Source of the DNA: Rhodopseudomonas julia | GTDB taxonomy: Bacteria > Pseudomonadota > Alphaproteobacteria > Rhizobiales > Afifellaceae | Direction of reading: 5' to 3' | DNA: 64,000 nt | Assembly: GCF_030813515.1 (NCBI RefSeq) | Contig: NZ_JAUSUK010000001.1 | Span: 992,001 to 1,056,000 of the forward strand | Shown here: positions 8,357 to 15,873 of the stretch, piece after piece | How positions within the stretch are numbered: the first letter of the stretch is position 1 | Layout of the letters: each line of letters opens with the position of its first letter | Translations under genes and position numbers: made by a program | Notes under the pieces: model-generated | The model's database searches: none | What the model saw: the letters and a program-made list of their open reading frames with translations, nothing else | What the model was told of the DNA's origin: nothing

Positions 8357-9032
8357 GACGCACATCGCGCTGTCCGGGCGCGAGCTGGTGCTCGATGTCT
8401 CCGGAGCGCTCTGGGATCCGGCCTCGCGGTTGCTGGTTGTGACAGATCTCCACCTGGAGAAGGCCTCGTCCTTCGGCCGCAGGCGCACGTTCCTTCCGCC
8501 CTACGACAGTGCCGCGACCCTGGCGGCCCTCCACAACCTAATCTTGCGCCGCAAGCCGAAAACCGTCCTATGTCTCGGCGACAGCTTTCACGACGGCGGC
8601 GGGCCCGACCGCCTTGCCGAGATCGATCGCGGCAAGATAGCCGCGCTTCAGGCAGGCCGCGATTGGATCTGGATCGCCGGCAATCACGACCCCGCTCCAC
8701 CACCGGGCCTTGGCGGCGAGTGTCTCGCGGAGCTTTCGCACAACGGCCTCACCTTCCGACACGAGCCGGAAGACACGATGGTGGAAGGGGAAATCGCCGG
8801 ACACCTTCACCCTTGCGGGAAAATCTCGCGGCGCGGACGCAGCGTGCGCCGGCGGGCCTTCGTGACCGACGGCACGAGGCTCGTCCTGCCATCGTTCGGC
8901 GTGTTGACCGGCGGGCTCAACGTGCTCGACCGGGCCTTTGTCAGCCTTTTCGCCAGGCGAGGCTTCATCGCCTTCCTGGTCGGAGCCGATCGGCTCTACC
9001 CGGTCGCTCCGGCGTCGCTCCGGCCAGACTGA
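8301..9032 (+). CDS. pdeM: Ligase-associated metallophosphoesterase PdeM
   Basis: 243-residue binuclear-metal phosphoesterase/endonuclease of the TIGR04123 family, partner of the ligase-associated helicase. Metal motifs are in order: 'VVTDLHLEK' (D-x-H), 'CLGDSFHDGG' (GDxxHD), 'IAGNHDP' (GNHD) and 'AGHLHPCG' (GHxHP). The only plausible start giving the complete first strand is GTG at 8301, so the gene overlaps the helicase by 56 bases in another frame, indicating translational coupling. The family is reported as a manganese-dependent DNA phosphodiesterase acting with the Lhr-Core helicase. The C-terminus is slightly extended beyond the core fold. Confidence 0.9.
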   Translation: MRQLLALAENSHRDEILSETHIALSGRELVLDVSGALWDPASRLLVVTDLHLEKASSFGRRRTFLPPYDSAATLAALHNLILRRKPKTVLCLGDSFHDGGGPDRLAEIDRGKIAALQAGRDWIWIAGNHDPAPPPGLGGECLAELSHNGLTFRHEPEDTMVEGEIAGHLHPCGKISRRGRSVRRRAFVTDGTRLVLPSFGVLTGGLNVLDRAFVSLFARRGFIAFLVGADRLYPVAPASLRPD

Positions 9033-9108
9033 GCGAACCGCGTCGCCGAGACCAGGCGCCGAGACCGGACGCCGACGTCAGGTGCCGGGGCCAGTCAGTG
9101 AGACCACC

Positions 9109-9867
9109 TCAGTTGCGGCGGAAGATGATGCCGGCCATCCAGCCGGTGAAGACGGCAACCATGACTGCGAAAAGACCGTAGAGAAGCGGCTGCTCCGTCG
9201 AAAAGCGCGCGATACGATCCGAAAAGCCGCTCTTTTCGACAAGCAGGCTTTGCACTTCCGCGGCGACCAGCTCTTCGTTGCGGAAGAGGAAGACGGAGAC
9301 GTGATACGTACCGACGGGTATCGCCGAGGGTAGATGGAAAGTGGTGCGAAAGACATTGGGGGCGAGGAAGGTGACCGCATCGCCCCGCTTGACGAAGAAT
9401 TCATTCTGTTTCTTCAGCTCCACGAGCGCCTTTGCGAAGGCCTCGTCCTCGGGCGTGTAGCTCGCGTCGCGCGAGAAGCCGAGATCAGCGAAATCCAGCT
9501 TGTAGCGCGCCAGAAGCTGTTGGCTCGCCGCATCGTTCAAGTTCTCGCTCATATGGATGACGTAGAAGCTCGGGACATTGTAGAATTCCCGAGATGCCGT
9601 GTTGATCCAGATCCCGGCGACCTGGCCCTTGCGTCGTACGACGAGTGGCATCTGCGGACCCGACACGACGATCGCCACCTCATAATCGCGCTCGCCACTG
9701 GGGGAATCAGCTCCTTCAACCGCACCAAAAACCGTGATGTTGGAGCCCGTGAAGTTCGAGGTGATCTCGACGGCATCGTCGGACAGGGTGGAGACGAGCT
9801 TCTCCGCCGAAGCCGGCCCGCAGGCGAGGAGACTGGAGAAAAGGACGAGAGCGAGCAGGGCGCGCAT
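9109..9867 (-). CDS. TIGR02186-type alphaproteobacterial transmembrane protein
   Basis: 252-residue envelope protein. Signal peptide at residues 1-21 ('MRALLALVLFSSLLACGPASA'-like, of which the Ala-x-Ala end is clear), a periplasmic beta-rich domain with 'VEITSNFTGSNITVFGAVEG' and 'VVVRRKGQVAGIWINT'-type strands, and one C-terminal TM helix ending in a positively charged 'GIIFRRN'. This architecture matches TIGR02186, a family of unknown function found next to TauE/SafE exporters. The start ATG overlaps the stop of the exporter gene by one base (TGATG), so the two are translationally coupled. It may help the exporter sense or pass its sulfur-containing substrate, but that is inference. Confidence 0.85.
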   Translation of the reverse strand: MRALLALVLFSSLLACGPASAEKLVSTLSDDAVEITSNFTGSNITVFGAVEGADSPSGERDYEVAIVVSGPQMPLVVRRKGQVAGIWINTASREFYNVPSFYVIHMSENLNDAASQQLLARYKLDFADLGFSRDASYTPEDEAFAKALVELKKQNEFFVKRGDAVTFLAPNVFRTTFHLPSAIPVGTYHVSVFLFRNEELVAAEVQSLLVEKSGFSDRIARFSTEQPLLYGLFAVMVAVFTGWMAGIIFRRN

Positions 9868-10793
9868 CAGCCGATCCCCTGCAGAACGGCGATCGAATAG
9901 AGGCTCGTGGGCGGCAGAAACAGGTTCAACAAAAAGCGGATCGCAACCGCCAGCACCAGAAGCGCCAGGAAAAGCCGCAGCTGGTCGCCGCGCATGGCCT
10001 GACCGATCTGGGCCCCAAACTGGGCTCCCACGACGCCGCCGACGATCAGAAGAAAGGCCAGCATCAAATCGACGGCACCGTTTTCGATCGAATGCAGCAC
10101 CGTGGCGAGCGCCATCGTGAAGAGGATGTAGCCGAGAGACGTGCCGATGACGACGTTGCTCGGCACCCGCAGAAGGTAAATCAGCGCCGGCACCATGATG
10201 AAGCCGCCACCGATCCCAAGCACGGTGCCGAGAAAGCCGATCGACAGGCCGAGCAGGATGACCGGGATGACGCTCACATAGAGTTTGGAGCGGCGGAAGC
10301 GGACCTTGAACGGCAGGCCGAGCAGCCAATTGTGGTGGCGACCTCGGCGCAGATTGGGAGGGCGTCCGCGGCGTGCGCGCAGGAAGGAACGTAGCGCCTC
10401 GCGCAACATGAGGCTGCCGATCAGCCCCAGAAAAGTGACATAGGACAGCGAGATGATGACATCGAGCTGGCCCAGCGAGCGCAGCATGGTGAAGACCCGC
10501 ACGCCGAGCCATGAGCCCGTGACGCCGCCGACGATGAGAAACATCGTCATCTGCGGGTCGATCATCCGCCGGCGCCAATAAGAAATCGCAGCCGAGGTGG
10601 ACGAGGCAACAATCTGAGGCGTGACCGTCGCCACGGCGACAGCGGGGCTGATGCCGGAAAAGATCAAAAGGGGGGTCAGCAGAAAGCCGCCACCAACGCC
10701 GAACATGCCCGAGATGAAGCCGACCGCCGCCCCCATTCCGAGATAGACGAAGATGTTGACCGTCAGTTCAGCGATCGGGAGATAGAGCTGCAC
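9867..10793 (-). CDS. TauE/SafE family sulfite/organosulfonate exporter
   Basis: 308-residue inner-membrane permease with about eight hydrophobic helices in two homologous halves. Each half carries the family's glycine-rich loop: 'GFISGMFGVGGGFLLTPLL' (residues ~23-41) and 'GFLGTVLGIGGGFIMVPAL' (~169-187). The family exports sulfite, sulfoacetate and related anions. Start is GTG 10793, immediately before the first TM; no strong ribosome site is visible. It forms a tight two-gene operon with the TIGR02186 protein downstream. No sulfonate-degrading genes adjoin it, so substrate is open. Confidence 0.9.
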   Translation of the reverse strand: MQLYLPIAELTVNIFVYLGMGAAVGFISGMFGVGGGFLLTPLLIFSGISPAVAVATVTPQIVASSTSAAISYWRRRMIDPQMTMFLIVGGVTGSWLGVRVFTMLRSLGQLDVIISLSYVTFLGLIGSLMLREALRSFLRARRGRPPNLRRGRHHNWLLGLPFKVRFRRSKLYVSVIPVILLGLSIGFLGTVLGIGGGFIMVPALIYLLRVPSNVVIGTSLGYILFTMALATVLHSIENGAVDLMLAFLLIVGGVVGAQFGAQIGQAMRGDQLRLFLALLVLAVAIRFLLNLFLPPTSLYSIAVLQGIG

Positions 10794-10882
10794 GCAGGAC
10801 GGTCCTGTCGCTATCGGCGAAATTCGCTCGGTCTAGGGCGATCTCTTCAACACCGCCGCTCCGTGAAGCGCAAGACGGTGGT

Positions 10883-13800
10883 TCAGATATCTTTTTCCTC
10901 AAGCGCCTTAATGATGCCCGTATCGATTTCACCGGTCACGGAAAGGCCGTTATCCTTTTGAAACGAAGCAATTGCCTGGCGCGTCTTCTTGCCGAAGATG
11001 CCGTCTGCCGGGCCCGGATCGTAACCCTTTCGGGAGAGAAGATCCTGGGTATGCTTCACCAGGTCGGGGCCACTGAGGCTCACACTCTCGCCGACATGCT
11101 CGCCCCAGCCGCTTTCAGGCGCGAAGACCATGTTGGCCTGCGGATCGATCGGCAGGGCCTTGAAGGTCTCGGCGGCCTTCTTCGCCTCCGGCAGGAGATC
11201 CTGCGGCAGCGCATCGGCGATTTCCTGCTGGCGTTTTTTCGCCTGCTGATCGCCCGAGCGTGCGGCCACGGCAAACCATTTGTAGGCTGCGACAAGGTCC
11301 TGTTTGACACCCAGGCCGCGGGCGAAAAGAACCGCGATGTTGAACTGGCTGTCGCGTACACCCCGTTCGGCGGCGCGTTCAAAAAGATCAGCCGCTTTTT
11401 CCAGGTCCGGGGCACCGTCCGCCCCCTCCGCGTAAAGAACGGCGAGATTGTGCATGGCTTTCACGTTTCCGGCATCCGCCGCCTTGCCATACCAGCTGAG
11501 AGCCTTGTCGATGTCCTTGGGAACGCCGCGTCCCTTCTCGTAGATCGAGCCGAGCCTGTATTGTGCCGGTGCGAGGCCGCCGCGGGCGGCGCGCTCGTAC
11601 CAGGCGACCGCCGTTGCCTGATCGCTCGCCACACCACGCCCTTCGGCATAGCGCACGGCGACTTCGAACTGAGCCTCCGTGACTCCGGTTTCGGCGGCAC
11701 GCCTGAGCTTTTCGGAGCCGATTGACGCCGGCAGAGGGGTAGACAGATGCGAGGCGGCCGGACCTTGTGCCATCGGTGCGGACGTCTGCGCCTGTGCAGA
11801 TGGCGGCGGAGTGATCGAGGCCGTCTGTGACAGCGCTTCGGCGTCGGAGAACATTTCGGTGTCGTCAGGCTCTGCCGGAGCGGAGGGCGGAGAGGATTCC
11901 GGCGTCCGGTCGAGCGCCATCTCTTGCTCGGCTTCAGGCTTCGGCGCGCTGGCGCGTGCGGGGGGCGTCAGTTCTTGAGCGCTCAGTCCCGGCAGAGCGG
12001 AGAGCCGCGTCGAAAAGGCCGTCTCCCGGTCGGGCCGAGGCAAAGGCGCGGCGTTGCCGGCTTCCATCATCGCTTCGCCGGACGCGGGGCTCGGCTGAAC
12101 GATCGAACTCCCGTCACCTGGAACTTCGGTCTCCTTCGGAGCGGGCGCCGGTGTCTCGATCGCCGGATGCGAATTCGCAGTCCGAGCCTCCTCGCCTCGC
12201 ACCTTGACGAATTGCACCGCAGCGAAGGCGACGGCGAGCGCGACGGCCCCCGCCACGAGAAGACGGCGCCGTGCCTTGAAGAAATCGAGGATCTGCGAGC
12301 CGCCGTGCCCTTTGGCACGACCGGCATCACGCTCAGCGGCTGCAGCTTCGGCCGCGGCAGCACGGGCGGCGCGGCGCGCGGCGCTCAAGAAATCGCTCGA
12401 AGAGGTTTCTCTGTTGCGGCTTTGAGCCCTGAAATCCTCGTAAGCCGCCGCCAGCGCCTCTTCCGAACCGTTTGTCTGGGAAGACGCGTTCTTGCGGGCT
12501 GCGGAGATGTAATGGCTTGCCGAACTCGGCGCATCTGCGAGATCGGAATGCAAAGGACCGCCACCGGGCTCCAACAAGGCGTCCAGCGTCACCTCTTCTT
12601 CCTGGCGAGGCACGAAGGATTCCGCCCGCCCGCCGGTCGCCCGCTTCAGCAATTGCGTGGCGGAAAGGCGGCTGAGGAGGCCTGAGGGCGTGGTGTCTTC
12701 CACCCGTTTTTCCGGCTCAGGGGCGGGTGGCCGCGGCGACCATTGCACGGAGCCGCCGGGGCCAGGCTTTTGGGAAGACGGCGCGGTCGAGGAAGGGGCC
12801 TTCCCGGAAGGTCTGCCGTCATCACCATGAGGGGCAGCGCGCGGCGCAGGCGGGTTCGAACCACCATTATCGTCGCCTGAGAGCGGCAGATCGCGCTCGA
12901 GAAAAGCCATGCGCTTGACAACGGCTTCCAGCGTTTCGTGCACAGCATCGAGCGAGCTTAGTGTGCGTTCCTCGCTTGCCTCGGCGACGGATTTCAGCTC
13001 CCCGAGATCGTGCTGGAGCGCGCTCGCGAGACGGGCCAGCGCTTCCGATCCTTCCGCGGTATCGACGCCTGCCGCATGCCAGGTCTCCGCGTCGTGGTGC
13101 AGCTCCTGTCGATCGAGGCGTTCGCGAATATCAGCGAGGGCATCTTCGAGGCGCGTCAGCGCCTTCGATTCCGCTGCGGGGCGATCGAGCATCGCGGAGA
13201 TGCGGCCGATCTGGGCTTCCAGTTCGCGATTGAAGCGGGCCGGCTCCTCGGGCAGCCGGTCGAGGCGCTCCTTGATCTCGCGGATGGCCGGCTGCAGCAC
13301 ACGGACGCCAGCATCCGCGGTCGGCGGGCTGTTGCGGATATCGGCGCGCAGCTCGGCGATCTCCGAGCGTAGATCGACGATATCGTTCAAAAGACCGCTG
13401 TCGCTGTCCGGCAGCTTTTCATCGAGGCCCTGTATGCGCGCCTCGAGCGCCGCAAAGCGCTCCCCGATCGGAGCGCTGGTGACCGCGTCTTCCATACGGG
13501 CGACGAGGCCGGAAAGTTGATCGACGTCGACCCGCTCCTCGGCGAACCGCGCATCGATTTCCGACAGTCGATCGAGCACGGGCTTAAGCGAGAAGCGCTC
13601 TTCGCTCTCGGTGAGAAAGCCTGAAATTTCCGCCGCAAGACGGTCGAGGCGCTGGGTGATTTCTTCGATATCGGATGAGCCGACGCTTCGGTCATCGAGG
13701 CTCGTGGCGATGCGGGTCAGCTTATCGTCGAGCGCCGTCAGCATCGGACGCGTGTCCGGCACGGTCTGAATGCGTTCGGAAAGCTCAGACAGGCGCCCCT

Positions 13801-14983
13801 CTACCGGGCCGAGGTCGGACCGGTTTTCGCCGAGACCTTCAATCCGCTCCGCCAGACGGTCGAGCTGTGCGGCAAGATCGTCGATGGCGCCGATCCGGTT
13901 GTCGCGGATCTCATCCATCGCCGCCGCAAGCATGTCGAGCCGGCTTTCGATACGGGCGAAACTCTCGTCTTCATCGCCGCGATCGTGGGGTTGTGAGATT
14001 GCATCAATGCGACCGGCGAGTTCGGCGAGCCGGGCTTCGATCGCATCAAAGGCTTTGCCCTGCGGAAGCGCGGCGAGACCGATGCGAATGGCGGCGATTT
14101 CCTCGGAGAGCGCCTGAGGCTGGACCACCGCGGCGACACTGCGATGCAGCGCTTGAAGGCGCAGATCAACATCGCCCATGCGCTCCTGCAGAGAAGCGAG
14201 CGCGCCGCGCGAAGGGCGCACCTCGTCTTCGAGTGCATGCTGCAGCTTCTCGATCTGGCGCAAGACTTCAGCGTTCTTGTCGGCGGCATTCGTGTCGGCC
14301 GGAGCGGGCTTCCTCTCGAGGTCGTCGGCGGGCGCGGGGCGGGAACTCTCTGCTGGCGCTTCGCTCTTCGGGCGCCGGGTGGCGAGATCGCGGGCGAAAT
14401 CGGCGAGACCGCCAGCGAATGCGCGGCGCGGTTCGGTGGGCTTTTCGGAGGAAGCAGACTTGCGGGAGACCGGCGCCCGGACGCGCGATTCGGTGGGTGT
14501 CGCCCGCGGTTCCGGCGCGGGCGCCTCTTCGGGGGCAGCGGCGTGCCTGCCAGCGCCACCACGTGACAGCTCCTCCAGATGCCGTTCGAAGGCGTCGAGA
14601 CGCTTCAAGAGGTCATCGGCTGCATCCGACGCCTGTTCGGAGGAAGGGGGGGTCGACGTCAGCGGCTCGTCGAACGTACCTGGAACCGGAGGCGCGGGCG
14701 GCGAACGACGGCTGCGGGCTTCCGTGGTGCGATCGGCCTCGCCGCGTTCCGCCTCGTCGATGCGCCGCGCAAGCGCTTCGACGGCCGCCTGCAAATGTTC
14801 GGTGCTGATGTCGCCCTCGCCGGCAAGGCGCTCGGCTTGAGAATCCGCATAGGCCGGCTCGTGAATGATGCGGCCTTCAGCATCGAAGCGCGCATTCAAC
14901 AGAGCCCGCAGATCGGTTTCCCCCTGACCCGGCGCGCGCGGGGGCGATCCTGCTCTGCCTCTCCATGATGTGCGGGCTTTCAT
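10883..14983 (-). CDS. podJ: PodJ-like polar localization factor (Sel1 repeats, peptidoglycan-binding tail)
   Basis: 1366-residue bitopic inner-membrane scaffold. Residues 1-250 are Pro/Ala/Glu-rich and low complexity. Residues ~250-680 form a long coiled coil of degenerate 'RLDRLAERIEGL'-type heptads. One TM helix lies at ~905-925 ('LLVAGAVALAVAFAAVQFV'). A periplasmic Pro-rich linker, four or five Sel1-like TPR repeats (~1085-1245; 'AAETGVTEAQFEVAVRYAEG'), and a C-terminal PG_binding_1 domain (~1300-1366; 'LLSRKGYDPGPADGIFGKKT') follow. This order is that of Caulobacter PodJ, which recruits polar signalling and pilus/holdfast components. Start chosen at ATG 14983 because GAGGAG lies 7 bases upstream. 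It is monocistronic and divergent from the MerR gene. Confidence 0.85.
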   Translation of the reverse strand: MKARTSWRGRAGSPPRAPGQGETDLRALLNARFDAEGRIIHEPAYADSQAERLAGEGDISTEHLQAAVEALARRIDEAERGEADRTTEARSRRSPPAPPVPGTFDEPLTSTPPSSEQASDAADDLLKRLDAFERHLEELSRGGAGRHAAAPEEAPAPEPRATPTESRVRAPVSRKSASSEKPTEPRRAFAGGLADFARDLATRRPKSEAPAESSRPAPADDLERKPAPADTNAADKNAEVLRQIEKLQHALEDEVRPSRGALASLQERMGDVDLRLQALHRSVAAVVQPQALSEEIAAIRIGLAALPQGKAFDAIEARLAELAGRIDAISQPHDRGDEDESFARIESRLDMLAAAMDEIRDNRIGAIDDLAAQLDRLAERIEGLGENRSDLGPVEGRLSELSERIQTVPDTRPMLTALDDKLTRIATSLDDRSVGSSDIEEITQRLDRLAAEISGFLTESEERFSLKPVLDRLSEIDARFAEERVDVDQLSGLVARMEDAVTSAPIGERFAALEARIQGLDEKLPDSDSGLLNDIVDLRSEIAELRADIRNSPPTADAGVRVLQPAIREIKERLDRLPEEPARFNRELEAQIGRISAMLDRPAAESKALTRLEDALADIRERLDRQELHHDAETWHAAGVDTAEGSEALARLASALQHDLGELKSVAEASEERTLSSLDAVHETLEAVVKRMAFLERDLPLSGDDNGGSNPPAPRAAPHGDDGRPSGKAPSSTAPSSQKPGPGGSVQWSPRPPAPEPEKRVEDTTPSGLLSRLSATQLLKRATGGRAESFVPRQEEEVTLDALLEPGGGPLHSDLADAPSSASHYISAARKNASSQTNGSEEALAAAYEDFRAQSRNRETSSSDFLSAARRAARAAAAEAAAAERDAGRAKGHGGSQILDFFKARRRLLVAGAVALAVAFAAVQFVKVRGEEARTANSHPAIETPAPAPKETEVPGDGSSIVQPSPASGEAMMEAGNAAPLPRPDRETAFSTRLSALPGLSAQELTPPARASAPKPEAEQEMALDRTPESSPPSAPAEPDDTEMFSDAEALSQTASITPPPSAQAQTSAPMAQGPAASHLSTPLPASIGSEKLRRAAETGVTEAQFEVAVRYAEGRGVASDQATAVAWYERAARGGLAPAQYRLGSIYEKGRGVPKDIDKALSWYGKAADAGNVKAMHNLAVLYAEGADGAPDLEKAADLFERAAERGVRDSQFNIAVLFARGLGVKQDLVAAYKWFAVAARSGDQQAKKRQQEIADALPQDLLPEAKKAAETFKALPIDPQANMVFAPESGWGEHVGESVSLSGPDLVKHTQDLLSRKGYDPGPADGIFGKKTRQAIASFQKDNGLSVTGEIDTGIIKALEEKDI

Positions 14984-15332
14984 TGCGTCTCCTCGGACCG
15001 GAAGAGAAAAACTCGACCGTTCGCACACGGACAGGTCGAAGCACTCTGATGGTTGGAAAAAGGTTAACGGCGCTCATGGTAAACATGACGTTAACTCTGC
15101 CATGTTTTGGACGATTTCTCATGTTGAGCAGCCGGGAAAGCAGCCTGACAAGGAACCGGGGCGGCAAACGCCCCGTTCACGTTTCATCGAAGCCCGTAGG
15201 CCGGACCTATAGGCTCATGATTGACGTGCGCTAATGTTCGGTCGAGAGACTGCGATCTCAATCAAAGTGAACGTACTCACGCCCGACCGGCGGAAAGCTG
15301 GAGCTTACGGCGGGTGCAGAAAGTGGACGTGA
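14984..15332. other. Divergent intergenic region podJ / MerR
   Basis: About 350 bases without a gene. It contains an AT-richer patch at 15055-15110 with two TTAAC motifs and the inverted repeat AAACATG (15081-15087) / CATGTTT (15101-15107). Control sites for podJ (minus) and the MerR gene (plus) are expected here. Confidence 0.45.
15064..15094. promoter_or_regulatory. Candidate CtrA-type sites upstream of podJ
   Basis: TTAAC at 15064-15068 and TAAA-N7-TTAA at 15080-15094. CtrA recognises TTAA-N7-TTAA, so the second site has one mismatch. podJ is cell-cycle controlled in Caulobacter, which makes the match plausible, but two short AT motifs can arise by chance. Confidence 0.3.
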
Positions 15333-15734
15333 ATGACTTACAGCATCGGTGAATTGTCGCGCGAATTCGGCGTGACGCTTCGAACCCTACGATTTTACGA
15401 GGACAAGGGTCTCCTCAATCCGCGTCGCGAGGGACTGAACCGCATCTATTCCCGGCGCGACCGGGCACGGCTGAAGCTTGTCCTGATGGGCAAGAAGGTC
15501 GGCTTCTCGCTGGTGGAGATCAAAGAGATCCTCGATCTCTACGATCTGAAGGACGGCGAGGTCCTGCAGATGCAGGTCGCTCTCGACAAGTTCGAGGGAC
15601 AGGTTGCCGTCCTGAAGCGGCAGAAAGAAGAGATCGAGCACGCGATCGACGAATTGTCTCAAACGATGGATTCAGTGCGCCAGATCCTGACCCAGAAGCA
15701 GGACGAGCAAAAGCAGGCTGGCGAGGCCGCCTAA
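15333..15734 (+). CDS. MerR family regulator of the fatty-acid degradation operon
   Basis: 133-residue one-component regulator. The N-terminal winged helix-turn-helix is clear: 'YSIGELSREFGVTLRTLRFY' followed by 'EDKGLLNPRR' (residues 3-32). The C-terminal half is a dimerisation coiled coil (about 80-125). It lacks the Cys cluster of metal-sensing MerR proteins. In alphaproteobacteria this subtype (LiuR-like) controls branched-chain amino acid or fatty acid catabolism. The acyl-CoA dehydrogenase operon begins 139 bases downstream behind a palindrome of the expected type, so control of that operon and perhaps of itself is likely. No strong Shine-Dalgarno before ATG 15333. Confidence 0.88.
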   Translation: MTYSIGELSREFGVTLRTLRFYEDKGLLNPRREGLNRIYSRRDRARLKLVLMGKKVGFSLVEIKEILDLYDLKDGEVLQMQVALDKFEGQVAVLKRQKEEIEHAIDELSQTMDSVRQILTQKQDEQKQAGEAA

Positions 15735-15760
15735 GTCTTAGAAGACGTTGCGTCACGCAA
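15735..15760. repeat. Two adjacent short palindromes after the MerR gene
   Basis: GTCTTAGAAGAC (15735-15746) is a perfect palindrome, and TTGCGTCACGCAA (15748-15760) is a perfect inverted repeat around a 3-base centre. They lie side by side between the MerR stop and the acyl-CoA dehydrogenase promoter. They could be operator sites or a weak end-of-gene structure; no T-run follows. Confidence 0.4.
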
Positions 15761-15845
15761 AGAAACCCGCGCATTTCCGCGGGGTCAAAGGCTCGTGCGC
15801 GCTTGTCAGTGACGAAATCAGACGATAATGGAAGGTCGATCCAGC

Positions 15846-15865
15846 TGACGTTTACGTAAAGGTAA
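15846..15865. promoter_or_regulatory. MerR/LiuR-type operator upstream of acyl-CoA dehydrogenase
   Basis: TGACGTTTACGTAAAGGTAA is a 20-base imperfect palindrome with a perfect TTTACGTAAA core (15851-15860). It resembles LiuR operators, which I recall as TTTACGTAAA-centred. It sits 9 bases before the ATG of the beta-oxidation operon and after a possible TTGTCA / GATAAT promoter (15803-15829, 15-base spacer), a position suited to repression of transcription. The MerR protein encoded just upstream is the obvious candidate ligand. Confidence 0.6.
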
Positions 15866-15873
15866 GCTCACTC

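Noticed and set aside
14579-14968. Plus-strand frames opposite podJ N-terminus
   Set aside because: Low-complexity podJ sequence generates open frames on both strands; no separate evidence.
15771-15786. CCCGCG/CGCGGG hairpin after the MerR gene as terminator
   Set aside because: Short stem and no T-run on either side; not called as a terminator.
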